In this document: one piece after another, positions 8,245 through 17,259 of the stretch | How positions within the stretch are numbered: position 1 is the stretch's first letter | How the letters are laid out: the number at the start of each line of letters is the position of its first letter | Translations under genes and position numbers: made by a program | The notes under the pieces: generated by a model | Database searches by the model: none | Seen by the model: only the letters and a program-made list of their open reading frames with translations | What the model was told of the DNA's origin: nothing | From: Candidatus Nomurabacteria bacterium | GTDB taxonomy: Bacteria > Patescibacteriota > Minisyncoccia > Phycocordibacterales > UBA9973 | Assembly (NCBI GenBank): GCA_943348755.1 | Contig: CALQYS010000008.1 | Span: 1 to 35,348 of the forward strand | Length of the DNA: 35,348 nucleotides | Direction of reading: 5' to 3'

Positions 8245-8673
8245 ATGTTAGTACCAAAGAAAGTAAAATTTAGAAAATGGCAGACCAAGCGTACAAACCC
8301 AAAAGCAATTGGGCCAGACACTAGGGGTAATAAGTTGGCCTTCGGTTCTTACGGGCTTAAGGCTACCACTCCTGCTCGTGTGCGATCTGTACAGATCGAA
8401 GCGGCTCGAAAAGTTATCGCTCGAACGCTGACCAAAGCTGGTAAATACTGGATTCGTATTTTTCCAGACCGTCCTTATACGGCTAAGCCTGCAGAAGTGG
8501 GCATGGGTAAGGGTAAGGGAGACCCGCAGGGTTACTGCTTCGATGTTTTTCCTGGACGCATCATTTTTGAAGTAGACGGAGTAGAAGAAAAAATTGCTCG
8601 TGAAGCATTACGAAAAGCCGGCAGTAAGTTGCCGATATCGGTGCGAATAATGTCCCGAGCCCACAGACAATAA
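8245..8673 (+). CDS. rplP: 50S ribosomal protein L16
   Basis: RKWQTKRTNPKAIGPDTRGNKLAFGSYGLKA; MGKGKGDPQGYC. Confidence 0.97.
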   Translation: MLVPKKVKFRKWQTKRTNPKAIGPDTRGNKLAFGSYGLKATTPARVRSVQIEAARKVIARTLTKAGKYWIRIFPDRPYTAKPAEVGMGKGKGDPQGYCFDVFPGRIIFEVDGVEEKIAREALRKAGSKLPISVRIMSRAHRQ

Positions 8674-8676
8674 TTT

Positions 8677-8883
8677 ATGGCCAAAACAAAGAAAACTGAA
8701 AAGGAAAATCTGAAAGGTATGAAGCCAGCCGAGCTTAGTAAAAAACTTGCTATTTTACAAGAAAATGCAAGAGTTATAAGGTTCAAGGCGGAAGGTTCAA
8801 AATCAAAGAATGTAAAAGAGCTTCAGGCTTTAAGAAAAGACATAGCTCGAATTTTAACCGAAATTAACAGCAAGAAACAATAA
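8677..8883 (+). CDS. rpmC: 50S ribosomal protein L29
   Basis: L29-like helical hairpin ...[20 protein letters not shown]; operon position. Confidence 0.9.
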   Translation: MAKTKKTEKENLKGMKPAELSKKLAILQENARVIRFKAEGSKSKNVKELQALRKDIARILTEINSKKQ

Positions 8884-8887
8884 AAAT

Positions 8888-9151
8888 ATGCCAAAGAAAG
8901 TACAAGAACAGAATACAGAAAACAAAGGCAACATCTTAAAGGGTGTGGTTGTTTCAGATAAGATGCAAAAGACTGTCGTTGTTTCCGTTTCCAGATTTAT
9001 CAAGCATCCACTTTATGGTAAATATTATAAAGTCAGTAAAAAGTATAAGGCTCACGATGAAGATAATAAATACAAAATAGGGGATGAAGTAGAAATAGTA
9101 GAGACAAAACCGATTTCTAAAGATAAAAAATTTAAAGTAGTCGTTAAATAA
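8888..9151 (+). CDS. rpsQ: 30S ribosomal protein S17
   Basis: [42 protein letters not shown]. Confidence 0.95.
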   Translation: MPKKVQEQNTENKGNILKGVVVSDKMQKTVVVSVSRFIKHPLYGKYYKVSKKYKAHDEDNKYKIGDEVEIVETKPISKDKKFKVVVK

Positions 9152-9157
9152 ACATTT

Positions 9158-9529
9158 ATGATACAACCAAGAACATTAGTAAAGATAGCGGACAATGCCG
9201 GAGGAACACTCGGAGCGGTCTTTAAGGTTTTAGGTTCTTCTAAGAAAAGATACGCGACTCTCGGTGAAGAAGTGGTTATTTCTGTCAAAATAGCGACCCC
9301 TCGAAAGGGCGTGAAGAAGAAGGATGTACATCAGGCAGTCGTTGTGCGTACTCGCGCTGCTTATAGGAGAAAAGATGGTTCTTATATACGTTTTGATGAC
9401 AACGCAGTAGTGCTTTTAGAAAAGGGCAAGAAAGATCCTAAAGCAGGACGTGTTTTCGGTCCAATGCCAAGAGAGCTTGCCGAGAAAGGATATCAAAAGA
9501 TAATTTCCTTAGCGCAGGAAGTAATTTAA
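9158..9529 (+). CDS. rplN: 50S ribosomal protein L14
   Basis: MIQPRTLVKIADNAGGTLG; VVRTRAAYRRKDGSYIRFDDNAVVLL. Confidence 0.97.
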   Translation: MIQPRTLVKIADNAGGTLGAVFKVLGSSKKRYATLGEEVVISVKIATPRKGVKKKDVHQAVVVRTRAAYRRKDGSYIRFDDNAVVLLEKGKKDPKAGRVFGPMPRELAEKGYQKIISLAQEVI

Positions 9530-9534
9530 ATAAA

Positions 9535-9753
9535 ATGAAAATAAAAAAAGGAGACAATGTAACAGTCATAACCGGCAAAGATAAAGGTAAAAAAGGGAAA
9601 GTTGCCCGTGTTTTAGTGAGTGAGAATAAAGTTATTGTCGAAGGAATCAACATGATGAAAAAGCACCAGCGTCCAAGGAAGTCTGGTGAAAAGGGCAGTA
9701 TGAAAGATATCGAAATGCCAATAGACGCTTCGAATGTTAAAAAATCAGCATAA
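9535..9753 (+). CDS. rplX: 50S ribosomal protein L24
   Basis: KIKKGDNVTVITGKDKGKKGKVARVL. Confidence 0.95.
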   Translation: MKIKKGDNVTVITGKDKGKKGKVARVLVSENKVIVEGINMMKKHQRPRKSGEKGSMKDIEMPIDASNVKKSA

Positions 9754-9757
9754 ATAT

Positions 9758-10321
9758 ATGAAACACTTAACTGTAAAAGAAAAAGAAGCAGTAGTTTTCG
9801 AGAAGATGAAAAATACTTTTCATTACAAAAACGTCATGGCTGCTCCAAAGATGGAAAAGGTGGTGGTAAATGTCGGTACAGGAACAGCTATTAAAAAAGA
9901 TAAAAATAAAAATGACGCCATCTCTCTGCGTCTAGCAAAAATAACTGGTCAAAAAGCTTCGACACGAGGTGCTAAGCAGTCAGTCGCATCTTTTAAAACT
10001 CGAAAAGGCGACCCGATAGGTATCGTTGCTACTCTTCGTGGTAAGAGAATGTATGCTTTTCTAGAAAAGTTGATCAACGTAGCGCTCCCTCGTACTAAGG
10101 ACTTCCGTGGAATTAGTCCAAAATCAGTGGACAATATCGGCAACCTCTCTATTGGTATTAAAGAACACACGATTTTCCCTGAAACAGCTGATGAAGACAT
10201 TCGTGATGTGTTTGGTCTCTCTATTACCCTTGTTTCTAAAGCAAAAAATAAAAAAGAAGGCGCTGCCTTTTTTGAGCTACTCGGTATTCCTTTCAAAAAG
10301 GAGGAAACAACCAAGAAATAA
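9758..10321 (+). CDS. rplE: 50S ribosomal protein L5 (start revised to the internal ATG)
   Basis: MEKVVVNVGTG; KPRTKDFRG-like ALPRTKDFRGISPKSVDNIGNLSIGIKEHTIFPE. Confidence 0.95.
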   Translation: MKHLTVKEKEAVVFEKMKNTFHYKNVMAAPKMEKVVVNVGTGTAIKKDKNKNDAISLRLAKITGQKASTRGAKQSVASFKTRKGDPIGIVATLRGKRMYAFLEKLINVALPRTKDFRGISPKSVDNIGNLSIGIKEHTIFPETADEDIRDVFGLSITLVSKAKNKKEGAAFFELLGIPFKKEETTKK

Positions 10322-10383
10322 AGTTATTTTCGGAGGATCTTGTTGAATGTTGCCTTACAGCTAGGATGTAATATAATACATCC

Positions 10384-10788
10384 ATGCCTCCGGACATGAA
10401 AACACCCAATAATTCTGAGATTGATCAAGCCCTGAAGGAGTTTGAGGCTCAGTCTGGGGCGGGAGCAGTCCCAAAATCCCCCGAAGCTTTAAAGACTTCA
10501 GATGTTCCAAGGACAGCACCTTCTGGAATAAGTTTTGAAACTGACACTTATAGATCAGAAAATATAGACGACCAAGTCCCGGTCTCTAAGATGGTTAAGC
10601 TTGTGATAAAATGGTCTGGAGGTGCCATCAAGGAACAAAGGCAGGCCGAATATGTGCTTCTGGCTTTCTCAGTAGTGGTGTTTCTTTTCTCTTTGTATCT
10701 ATTTTTTGGTCAGAGTTCAAGTAAACCCAAAAATCCGGAATCATCCTTTGAACAAATATTGCGTTCACGTTCAGGCTTAGCTAAGTAG
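10384..10788 (+). CDS. Hypothetical protein with one C-terminal transmembrane segment
   Basis: ORF with AEYVLLAFSVVVFLFSLYLFFG; TATAAT 6 nt upstream of ATG. Confidence 0.7.
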   Translation: MPPDMKTPNNSEIDQALKEFEAQSGAGAVPKSPEALKTSDVPRTAPSGISFETDTYRSENIDDQVPVSKMVKLVIKWSGGAIKEQRQAEYVLLAFSVVVFLFSLYLFFGQSSSKPKNPESSFEQILRSRSGLAK

Positions 10789-10796
10789 CAACTTTA

Positions 10797-11246
10797 ATGA
10801 TTTTTCAAAAATACAAATCAAAAGGATTCACGTTAGTAGAACTTATGGTTGTGGTTAGTATCATTAGTTTATTAGCAAGTATCATACTTACTAGTTTGAG
10901 TGATGCCCGTGCCAAATCTCGAGATAGTAAAAGGGTGCAGACGATGGTGTCTATAAGAACTGCGGTAGAACTGTACAGGACGGCGGCAAGTACAAATGAT
11001 AGTTATCCTGATTCAATTGCAGTTTTGAAAAGCACTGTTATGCCAAATTTAGTAGAAGATGGAACAATATTTTATTTTAGTCCTAGTCAAATAGCGTCTT
11101 TTAGAGGCACCATTATTGGTTGTGGAAATCCAACACAAGTTTCATATTTAATATATACTGGTACAGTTGAAAGAACAATTAAATTGCCTTTAATTTATAT
11201 GGGTACATCGCCAGTTCAAGGTTGGTATTGTCTTGGTACAAATTAA
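10797..11246 (+). CDS. Type IV pilin/pseudopilin-like protein
   Basis: Class III prepilin signal KGFTLVELMVVVSIISLLASIIL. Confidence 0.88.
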   Translation: MIFQKYKSKGFTLVELMVVVSIISLLASIILTSLSDARAKSRDSKRVQTMVSIRTAVELYRTAASTNDSYPDSIAVLKSTVMPNLVEDGTIFYFSPSQIASFRGTIIGCGNPTQVSYLIYTGTVERTIKLPLIYMGTSPVQGWYCLGTN

Positions 11247-11247
11247 T

Positions 11248-11276
11248 TTGACTAAAAGGCTTTAATTTGCTAGTAT
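11248..11276 (+). promoter_or_regulatory. rpsN operon promoter TTGACT-17-TAGTAT with extended TGC
   Basis: Same signature as the tuf and rpsS promoters. Confidence 0.75.
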
Positions 11277-11390
11277 TGAGAGCAAGGTGAATAAACCTCA
11301 GTTAATCCATTTTTCTCCTTTGATTCTTCATTTTTGAAGGGTTAAAGAAAAAAAGTGAGATATTACAGGGTTTACCCGGAATTATTTTTT

Positions 11391-11576
11391 ATGGCCAAAA
11401 CATCAGTTATCGCAAGATCACTCAAGAAGCCCAAGTTTAGCACTCGAAAGAAAAATCGATGTTTTCGCTGTGGGCGAGGTAATGCTTTCATGCGAGATTT
11501 CGGAGTTTGTCGTATATGTTTTAGAGAATTAGCAAATGAGGGAATGCTGCCAGGCGTCCGCAAATCAAGCTGGTAA
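11391..11576 (+). CDS. rpsZ: 30S ribosomal protein S14, zinc-binding type Z (start revised)
   Basis: [38 protein letters not shown]. Confidence 0.95.
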   Translation: MAKTSVIARSLKKPKFSTRKKNRCFRCGRGNAFMRDFGVCRICFRELANEGMLPGVRKSSW

Positions 11577-11581
11577 AATTT

Positions 11582-11968
11582 ATGGATCCAATTTCAAACA
11601 TGTTGATAGTGATGAAGAATGGCAGCCTTGCGGGCAAGGAGTCTGTACTGCTTCCGTATTCAAAAATAAGGAATGCTATCTTGGAATGCTTAAAGCAAGA
11701 AGGCTACGTGGCCTCTGTTGCCAAGAAGGTTAGAAAAGACCAACCAGTACTTGAAGTTGGGTTAGTTTACAATGAAGCTAAACCAAAAATCACTGAAGTG
11801 GAAAGAATTTCTAAACAATCCAAGCGTGTGTATTTTGGTATGAAAGACATTCATTCAGTCAGAAGTGGGTCCGGTTTACTCGTACTTTCTACACCGAAGG
11901 GGATTTTATCAGGCAAAGCTGCCCGAGTAGAGCATGTAGGCGGTGAAGCGTTGTTTAGGATTTGGTAG
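11582..11968 (+). CDS. rpsH: 30S ribosomal protein S8
   Basis: MDPISNMLIVMKNG...VRSGSGLLVLSTPKGILSGKAAR...GGEALFRIW. Confidence 0.96.
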   Translation: MDPISNMLIVMKNGSLAGKESVLLPYSKIRNAILECLKQEGYVASVAKKVRKDQPVLEVGLVYNEAKPKITEVERISKQSKRVYFGMKDIHSVRSGSGLLVLSTPKGILSGKAARVEHVGGEALFRIW

Positions 11969-11992
11969 TTTTTTTGGTAATAAAATAAATTT

Positions 11993-12526
11993 ATGAGCAG
12001 AATAGGTAAACAAGAAATATTAATACCAGATGGAATCAAAGTCACACAAAATGGGGGTGTTTTGACCGTAGTGGGCCCAAAAGGAACGATCAAGAAAACT
12101 TTCAGAGATGATATCACTATCACTATAAATGATAAATCTATTTCTCTAAATGTAAAAAGAAATGATAAATTTTCCAAATCACTTTGGGGCACTTATGCTG
12201 CGCATATCAAAAACATGATCGCTGGTGTAGTTACTCCTTATCAGAAAAAACTAATATTGGAAGGTGTGGGGTACAAGTCTGAGGTCAAAGGCAAAGAGTT
12301 CAACTTTGCCCTAGGTTTTTCTCATCCAGTTATTGTCAAAATACCAGAAGGTATCACTGCCACGGCTGATAAAAACAACATTACAATTATCGGAATCGAC
12401 AAAGAGTTAGTCGGAAGTTTTACCGCAGCCATTCGGGCTTTGAAAAAGGGTGAGCCTTATAAAGGTAAGGGTATGCGTTACGAAGATGAAGTCATCAGAC
12501 GCAAGCAAGGCAAGAAAACAGTCTAA
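11993..12526 (+). CDS. rplF: 50S ribosomal protein L6
   Basis: MSRIGKQEILIPDG; EPYKGKGMRYEDEVIRRKQGKK. Confidence 0.97.
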   Translation: MSRIGKQEILIPDGIKVTQNGGVLTVVGPKGTIKKTFRDDITITINDKSISLNVKRNDKFSKSLWGTYAAHIKNMIAGVVTPYQKKLILEGVGYKSEVKGKEFNFALGFSHPVIVKIPEGITATADKNNITIIGIDKELVGSFTAAIRALKKGEPYKGKGMRYEDEVIRRKQGKKTV

Positions 12527-12541
12527 GGATATTAAAATACC

Positions 12542-12895
12542 ATGCAAAACAAAAATAAAAACAAAGATACAAAAAGACTAAGATTAAAAAAGAGAATTCG
12601 GGTCAAAATCCGAGGTACAGAAGAGCGTCCAAGACTTACTATATTTCGTTCAAATAAATTTATATATGCACAAGTTGTAAATGATATGACTGGTAAAACT
12701 CTTGCACAAGCAAGCGATATTAAGGTAAAGAAGGGGACAAAGACTGAACGAGCCAAGGAGGTGGGTAAGATGATCGGGGAAGTTTGCAAGGGGGCTAAGA
12801 TTTCTAAAGTTGTTTTTGATCGAAATGGATTTAAGTACACTGGAAGAATAAAGTTAGTAGCGGACGCGGCTCGAGCTGCCGGTCTACAATTTTAG
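12542..12895 (+). CDS. rplR: 50S ribosomal protein L18
   Basis: RVKIRGTEERPRLTIFRSNKFIYAQVV; VVFDRNGFKYTGRIKLVADAARAAGL. Confidence 0.96.
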   Translation: MQNKNKNKDTKRLRLKKRIRVKIRGTEERPRLTIFRSNKFIYAQVVNDMTGKTLAQASDIKVKKGTKTERAKEVGKMIGEVCKGAKISKVVFDRNGFKYTGRIKLVADAARAAGLQF

Positions 12896-12918
12896 TCAAT
12901 TTTATTTGATAAATTATT

Positions 12919-13512
12919 ATGGAAAAAGCAAAAGACAACATAAGAGAAAAGAAGGGTAATAATCGTAAGGGTTCGTCTTTTGGGCGACCAAAACCTGAAT
13001 TTGATCAAAAGATCGTAAACATTCGTCGTGTTACTCGCGTGGTGGCTGGTGGACGCCGATTTTCTTTTTCTGTGGCACTTGTGGCAGGAGATAAAAAGGG
13101 TTCTGTGGGCTTGGGCCTAGGAAAGGCTGGAGATACGGCTCTCGCAATAAATAAGGCAGTTAGGAATGCAAAGAAGAATATGATTAGACTCAATTTAACT
13201 AAAACCATGTCAATTCCGCATGAAGTTTATGCTAAATTCTCAAGTTCGAAGGTGTTAATCATGCCCAACAAGGGTCGTGGGCTTGTCGCGGGTTCCGTCA
13301 TTCGAGATATAGTCAAACTCTCTGGTATGAAAGACGTTACAGGGAAAATTATATCTAACAGCAAGAACAAATTAAACAACGCCAAAGCTGTAATGGAAGC
13401 ACTAAAAATCATTTCCTCGAAATACGCAAAACCAATTCCTGAGAATGTTGTTATTGCCAACAAAGAAGTTCCGCTAGAAGCAGCTGTGTCGGAAATTCCC
13501 AAAGAAGAATAA
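12919..13512 (+). CDS. rpsE: 30S ribosomal protein S5
   Basis: VTRVVAGGRRFSFSVALVAGDKKGSVGLGLGKA. Confidence 0.97.
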   Translation: MEKAKDNIREKKGNNRKGSSFGRPKPEFDQKIVNIRRVTRVVAGGRRFSFSVALVAGDKKGSVGLGLGKAGDTALAINKAVRNAKKNMIRLNLTKTMSIPHEVYAKFSSSKVLIMPNKGRGLVAGSVIRDIVKLSGMKDVTGKIISNSKNKLNNAKAVMEALKIISSKYAKPIPENVVIANKEVPLEAAVSEIPKEE

Positions 13513-13517
13513 ATTTT

Positions 13518-13829
13518 ATGCAAATACATAATTTAAAAAGAATTCATAAGAATAAAGGAGATAGACTGGTAGGCCGTGGAGGCCGACGTGGTAAAACCGC
13601 TGGACGTGGAGGTAAGGGGCAAACAGCTCGTTCGGGTAACAAGCGTCGTCCAGAACTCCGTGATATCATTAAAAGGTTGCCTAAAAATCGTGGTTATCAG
13701 TTTAAGTCTATTCAAAACGCTTATGTGGTAAATGGTGATAAACTTGCATCTAAGGGGGAAAAGTTTTCTGAGCTTCGTAAGCGTCTTAGCATAAAGGGCA
13801 AGAAGATATTGATTAATAGAAGTAAATAA
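13518..13829 (+). CDS. rplO: 50S ribosomal protein L15 (short, 103 aa)
   Basis: GRGGRRGKTAGRGGKGQTARSG; C-terminal region much shorter than the usual bacterial form. Confidence 0.88.
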   Translation: MQIHNLKRIHKNKGDRLVGRGGRRGKTAGRGGKGQTARSGNKRRPELRDIIKRLPKNRGYQFKSIQNAYVVNGDKLASKGEKFSELRKRLSIKGKKILINRSK

Positions 13830-13854
13830 GCGTTCTGCCTATTAAAAAATAAAT

Positions 13855-15141
13855 ATGCAAAATTTTTTAAATAAAATAAAATTAGTCTGGACAGATACTA
13901 GTCTACGAAAAAAGGTTTTGTTTGTCTTTTTTTCCTTGATACTTTTTCGTTTGCTAGCAGCTATCCCGATCCCGGGTATCGATACTCTCGAGCTTAGCCG
14001 CTTCCTATCCAACAATCAATTTTTCGGTATTCTCAACATATTCTCTGGAGGTGGATTAACGAATCTCTCTATTATAATGCTCGGTGTTGGTCCATATATC
14101 ACTGGCTCGATCATCATGCAGCTTTTGACCATCATGGTACCTGCTCTTAAAAAGATTTATCACGAAGAAGGGGAAGCTGGAAGAAAGAAATTTACTCAAT
14201 ACGGAAGGTTGCTGACTGTTCCTCTCGCGGCTCTTCAAGGGTTTGCACTTTTGGCTATTCTTGAAAGTCAGAATATTTTAGTTAATTTGACGGTTTTTGA
14301 TCGTATTACTAATCTGATCATTGTGGTCGCTGGATCTGTGTTACTTATGTGGATTGGCGAGCTTGTATCTGAGTTTGGTATTGGCAACGGAGTGTCATTG
14401 ATAATCTTTGCAGGTATTGTCTCTAGGCTTCCTAGTGTGATCGGTAATTTTGTTTTTACCTACATTTATCCTACGTTTGATTCTAGTATTCTCCCGATGT
14501 TGATCGGGTTCGTCGCATTTGGTCTGCTTGTTATTGCCGGCATTGTCCTTGTGACTGAAGCTGAACGTCCTATTCCCGTCACTTATGCAAAGCGTGTCCG
14601 GGGTATGAAAATGTATGGTGGAGGCTCAACGTATTTACCGCTACGAGTTAACCAAGCTGGAGTCATCCCTATCATCTTCGCTCTTTCCATTCTTCTTTTC
14701 CCACAAATGATCGGCACCTTCTTGGCTCGTTTTAGTAATGCCATCGTCTCAAAGATTTCTCATTTTCTCCTTTCCTTTACTCAGACTTCGACACTTTACG
14801 CAGTGTTATATTTCGTTTTGGTTTTCGTTTTTACTTACTTCTACACTGCTGTCACTTTTGATCCAGAGGCTTTGTCTACAAATTTACAGAAGAATGGTGC
14901 ATTTATCCCAGGTATTCGCCCTGGCATATCGACTTCAGAGTATATTTCTAAAGTCTTAAGTCGCATCACGCTTCTCGGCGCGGCTTTCCTTGGATTTATC
15001 GCGATCTTGCCTTTAATCATGCAACACCTCACAGGTATCACTTCTCTTGCTTTGGGTGGCACCTCGATACTTATCGTCGTCTCTGTCGTCCTTGATCTCA
15101 TGAAAAAAGTAGACTCTCAGATCTCCATGAGGGAGTACTAA
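13855..15141 (+). CDS. secY: Protein translocase subunit SecY
   Basis: IPIPGID, RPIPVTYAKRVRG, LPLRVNQAGVIPIIFA. Confidence 0.97.
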   Translation: MQNFLNKIKLVWTDTSLRKKVLFVFFSLILFRLLAAIPIPGIDTLELSRFLSNNQFFGILNIFSGGGLTNLSIIMLGVGPYITGSIIMQLLTIMVPALKKIYHEEGEAGRKKFTQYGRLLTVPLAALQGFALLAILESQNILVNLTVFDRITNLIIVVAGSVLLMWIGELVSEFGIGNGVSLIIFAGIVSRLPSVIGNFVFTYIYPTFDSSILPMLIGFVAFGLLVIAGIVLVTEAERPIPVTYAKRVRGMKMYGGGSTYLPLRVNQAGVIPIIFALSILLFPQMIGTFLARFSNAIVSKISHFLLSFTQTSTLYAVLYFVLVFVFTYFYTAVTFDPEALSTNLQKNGAFIPGIRPGISTSEYISKVLSRITLLGAAFLGFIAILPLIMQHLTGITSLALGGTSILIVVSVVLDLMKKVDSQISMREY

Positions 15142-15179
15142 TCCTTGATTTTCAAGCATAATTTGTGTATTCTTTTGAT

Positions 15180-15764
15180 ATGAATTCAAAAGCTATTGTT
15201 TTCTTTGGGCGATCTGGATGCGGCAAGGGCACCCAAGCCAAACTTCTAGCAGAATTTCTTAAATCCAAGGGCAGGGAGGTTATTTACATAGAGACTGGCA
15301 GTAAATTCCGTGAGCTTTCAAAGGAGGATACTTTGGTTGGGAAAAATGTAGCAGAAATTATAAAAAATGGGTTTTTAATACCTGTATTTTTGCCAATTTG
15401 GATTTGGACACAAATAATGACAGATAAATTTTCTGGTATACAAGATATGATCCTCGATGGTGTTTGTCGCCGCAAAGAAGAAGCAGTGGCTCTTGATTCG
15501 GCTTTTGACTTTTACAAAATAAAAACTCCAAGCATCATTTTAATGAATGTTTCAAAAGATTGGTCTTATACTAGAATGATGGAGCGTAAAAGAGCTGACG
15601 ATACTGATGAAAAAATCAAAAATCGCCTAGAGTGGTACGAACGCGATGTGCTGCCATCGATAGAATATTTCCGTGCAAAGCCCGGATATAATTTTATCGA
15701 GATCAACGGCGAGCAAACAGTCGAAAATGTGCATAAGGATATAATTAAGGCTTTAAATCTATAA
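15180..15764 (+). CDS. adk: Adenylate kinase-family nucleoside monophosphate kinase (start revised)
   Basis: P-loop FFGRSGCGKGTQAKLLAEFL; position between secY and map. Confidence 0.82.
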   Translation: MNSKAIVFFGRSGCGKGTQAKLLAEFLKSKGREVIYIETGSKFRELSKEDTLVGKNVAEIIKNGFLIPVFLPIWIWTQIMTDKFSGIQDMILDGVCRRKEEAVALDSAFDFYKIKTPSIILMNVSKDWSYTRMMERKRADDTDEKIKNRLEWYERDVLPSIEYFRAKPGYNFIEINGEQTVENVHKDIIKALNL

Positions 15765-15767
15765 TTT

Positions 15768-16448
15768 ATGCAGGAAACAATTATAATTTCGCTTGGTGGG
15801 TCGCTTATAATCCCAGATCAGCTCGACACGGATTTTCTCAAATCTTTTAAAGAACTCATCCTTTCGTATGTTGCCAAAGGTAAAAGATTTGTAATTATCA
15901 CTGGCGGAGGGAAAATAAATAACAGATACAACGAAGCAGCAAAAAAGTTAGGTGATACACTCGATGAAGATTTAGATTGGATTGGTATTGCGGCTCTTAA
16001 ATTAAATGCTGAGCTGGTGAGAGTAATTTTTAGCGAGCAAGCTAATAAAAAAGTAGTTGATAATTTTTCAAAACCTTTTTCTTTTGAGAAATCAATCGTT
16101 GTCGGTTCAGCATATGAGCCAGGACATAGTTCAGACTATGATGCGATCTTGGCTGCCATAAACCTTGGGGCCAAAAAATTGATAAATTTGTCCAATATTG
16201 ATTATGTTTATGATTCTGACCCGAGGGTCAATCCGAATGCTAAGAAAATTGAGAAAATCTCTTGGGCAGATTATAGAAAAATTATTCCTGCTAAATGGAT
16301 ATCTAGATTGAGTTCGCCATTTGATCCTACTGCTTCTGAACTAGCTCAAAAAGAGGGCATAGAAGTGGTTATTATGAATGGCAAGCCGATAGACAATCTA
16401 GCTAGATACTTAAATGGAGAGAGTTTTTCTGGTACTCAGATAAAATAA
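15768..16448 (+). CDS. pyrH: Amino acid kinase-family protein, probable UMP kinase
   Basis: IISLGGSLI; VIITGGGKINNRY; SDYDAILAAINLGAKKLINLSNIDYVYDSDPR. Confidence 0.78.
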   Translation: MQETIIISLGGSLIIPDQLDTDFLKSFKELILSYVAKGKRFVIITGGGKINNRYNEAAKKLGDTLDEDLDWIGIAALKLNAELVRVIFSEQANKKVVDNFSKPFSFEKSIVVGSAYEPGHSSDYDAILAAINLGAKKLINLSNIDYVYDSDPRVNPNAKKIEKISWADYRKIIPAKWISRLSSPFDPTASELAQKEGIEVVIMNGKPIDNLARYLNGESFSGTQIK

Positions 16449-16453
16449 ATAAA

Positions 16454-17227
16454 ATGATAATCATAAAAACCAAAGAAGAAATCGAAATACTCCGCGAGGG
16501 CGGTAAAAGGTTAGCGGGAGTTCTATATAAATTGAAAGACATGGTCAAACCTGGAGTTTCCACCAAGGATTTGGATTTATACGCTGAAAAGTTAATTCGT
16601 GAGATGGGAGATACTCCCGCTTTTTTAAATTATCGTCCGGCTGGAGCCACCACGGCATTTCCGGCCTCACTGTGTGTCTCAGTCAACGACGAAGTGGTGC
16701 ACGGTATTCCTAATAAGAAAAAATTTTTAAAAGAAGGAGACATCGTATCGCTTGATTTAGGTCTTAGACATAAAGGTCTTTTCACAGATATGGCCATTAC
16801 CATAGGGGTGGGCAAGGTAAATTCAGCTAGTCAAAAGATTATGGATATTACCGAACGGGCACTACAAGTCGGCATCGATGCTGCCCATGGAGGAAACACG
16901 GTCGGAGATATAGGTTATGCGGTAGAGAGTTTTGTACGTGTTCAAAAGGCAAAATACGGAATTGTCGAAGTTCTTTCTGGACACGGTGTGGGGCGAGCGA
17001 TACATGAGGATCCCTATGTTCCTAATTTTGGGAAGGCTGGACGAGGAGAGAAATTATTTCCTGGGATGGTTGTAGCCATAGAGCCCATGTTAAACATGGG
17101 CACAAAAGACGTAACCATAGATGAAGACGGTTACACCTTCCGTACCGCTGATGGTAAAAAAAGCGCACATTTTGAGCATACTATTCTTATTACTGAAGGT
17201 AAACCAGAAATATTGACTAAAATTTAG
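16454..17227 (+). CDS. map: Methionine aminopeptidase type I
   Basis: CVSVNDEVVHGIP; SLDLGLRHKGLFTDMAITI; GHGVGRAIHEDPYVPN; AIEPML. Confidence 0.97.
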   Translation: MIIIKTKEEIEILREGGKRLAGVLYKLKDMVKPGVSTKDLDLYAEKLIREMGDTPAFLNYRPAGATTAFPASLCVSVNDEVVHGIPNKKKFLKEGDIVSLDLGLRHKGLFTDMAITIGVGKVNSASQKIMDITERALQVGIDAAHGGNTVGDIGYAVESFVRVQKAKYGIVEVLSGHGVGRAIHEDPYVPNFGKAGRGEKLFPGMVVAIEPMLNMGTKDVTIDEDGYTFRTADGKKSAHFEHTILITEGKPEILTKI

Positions 17228-17259
17228 TATTTTACTTGTTTTGTTATACAATTAGAGTT

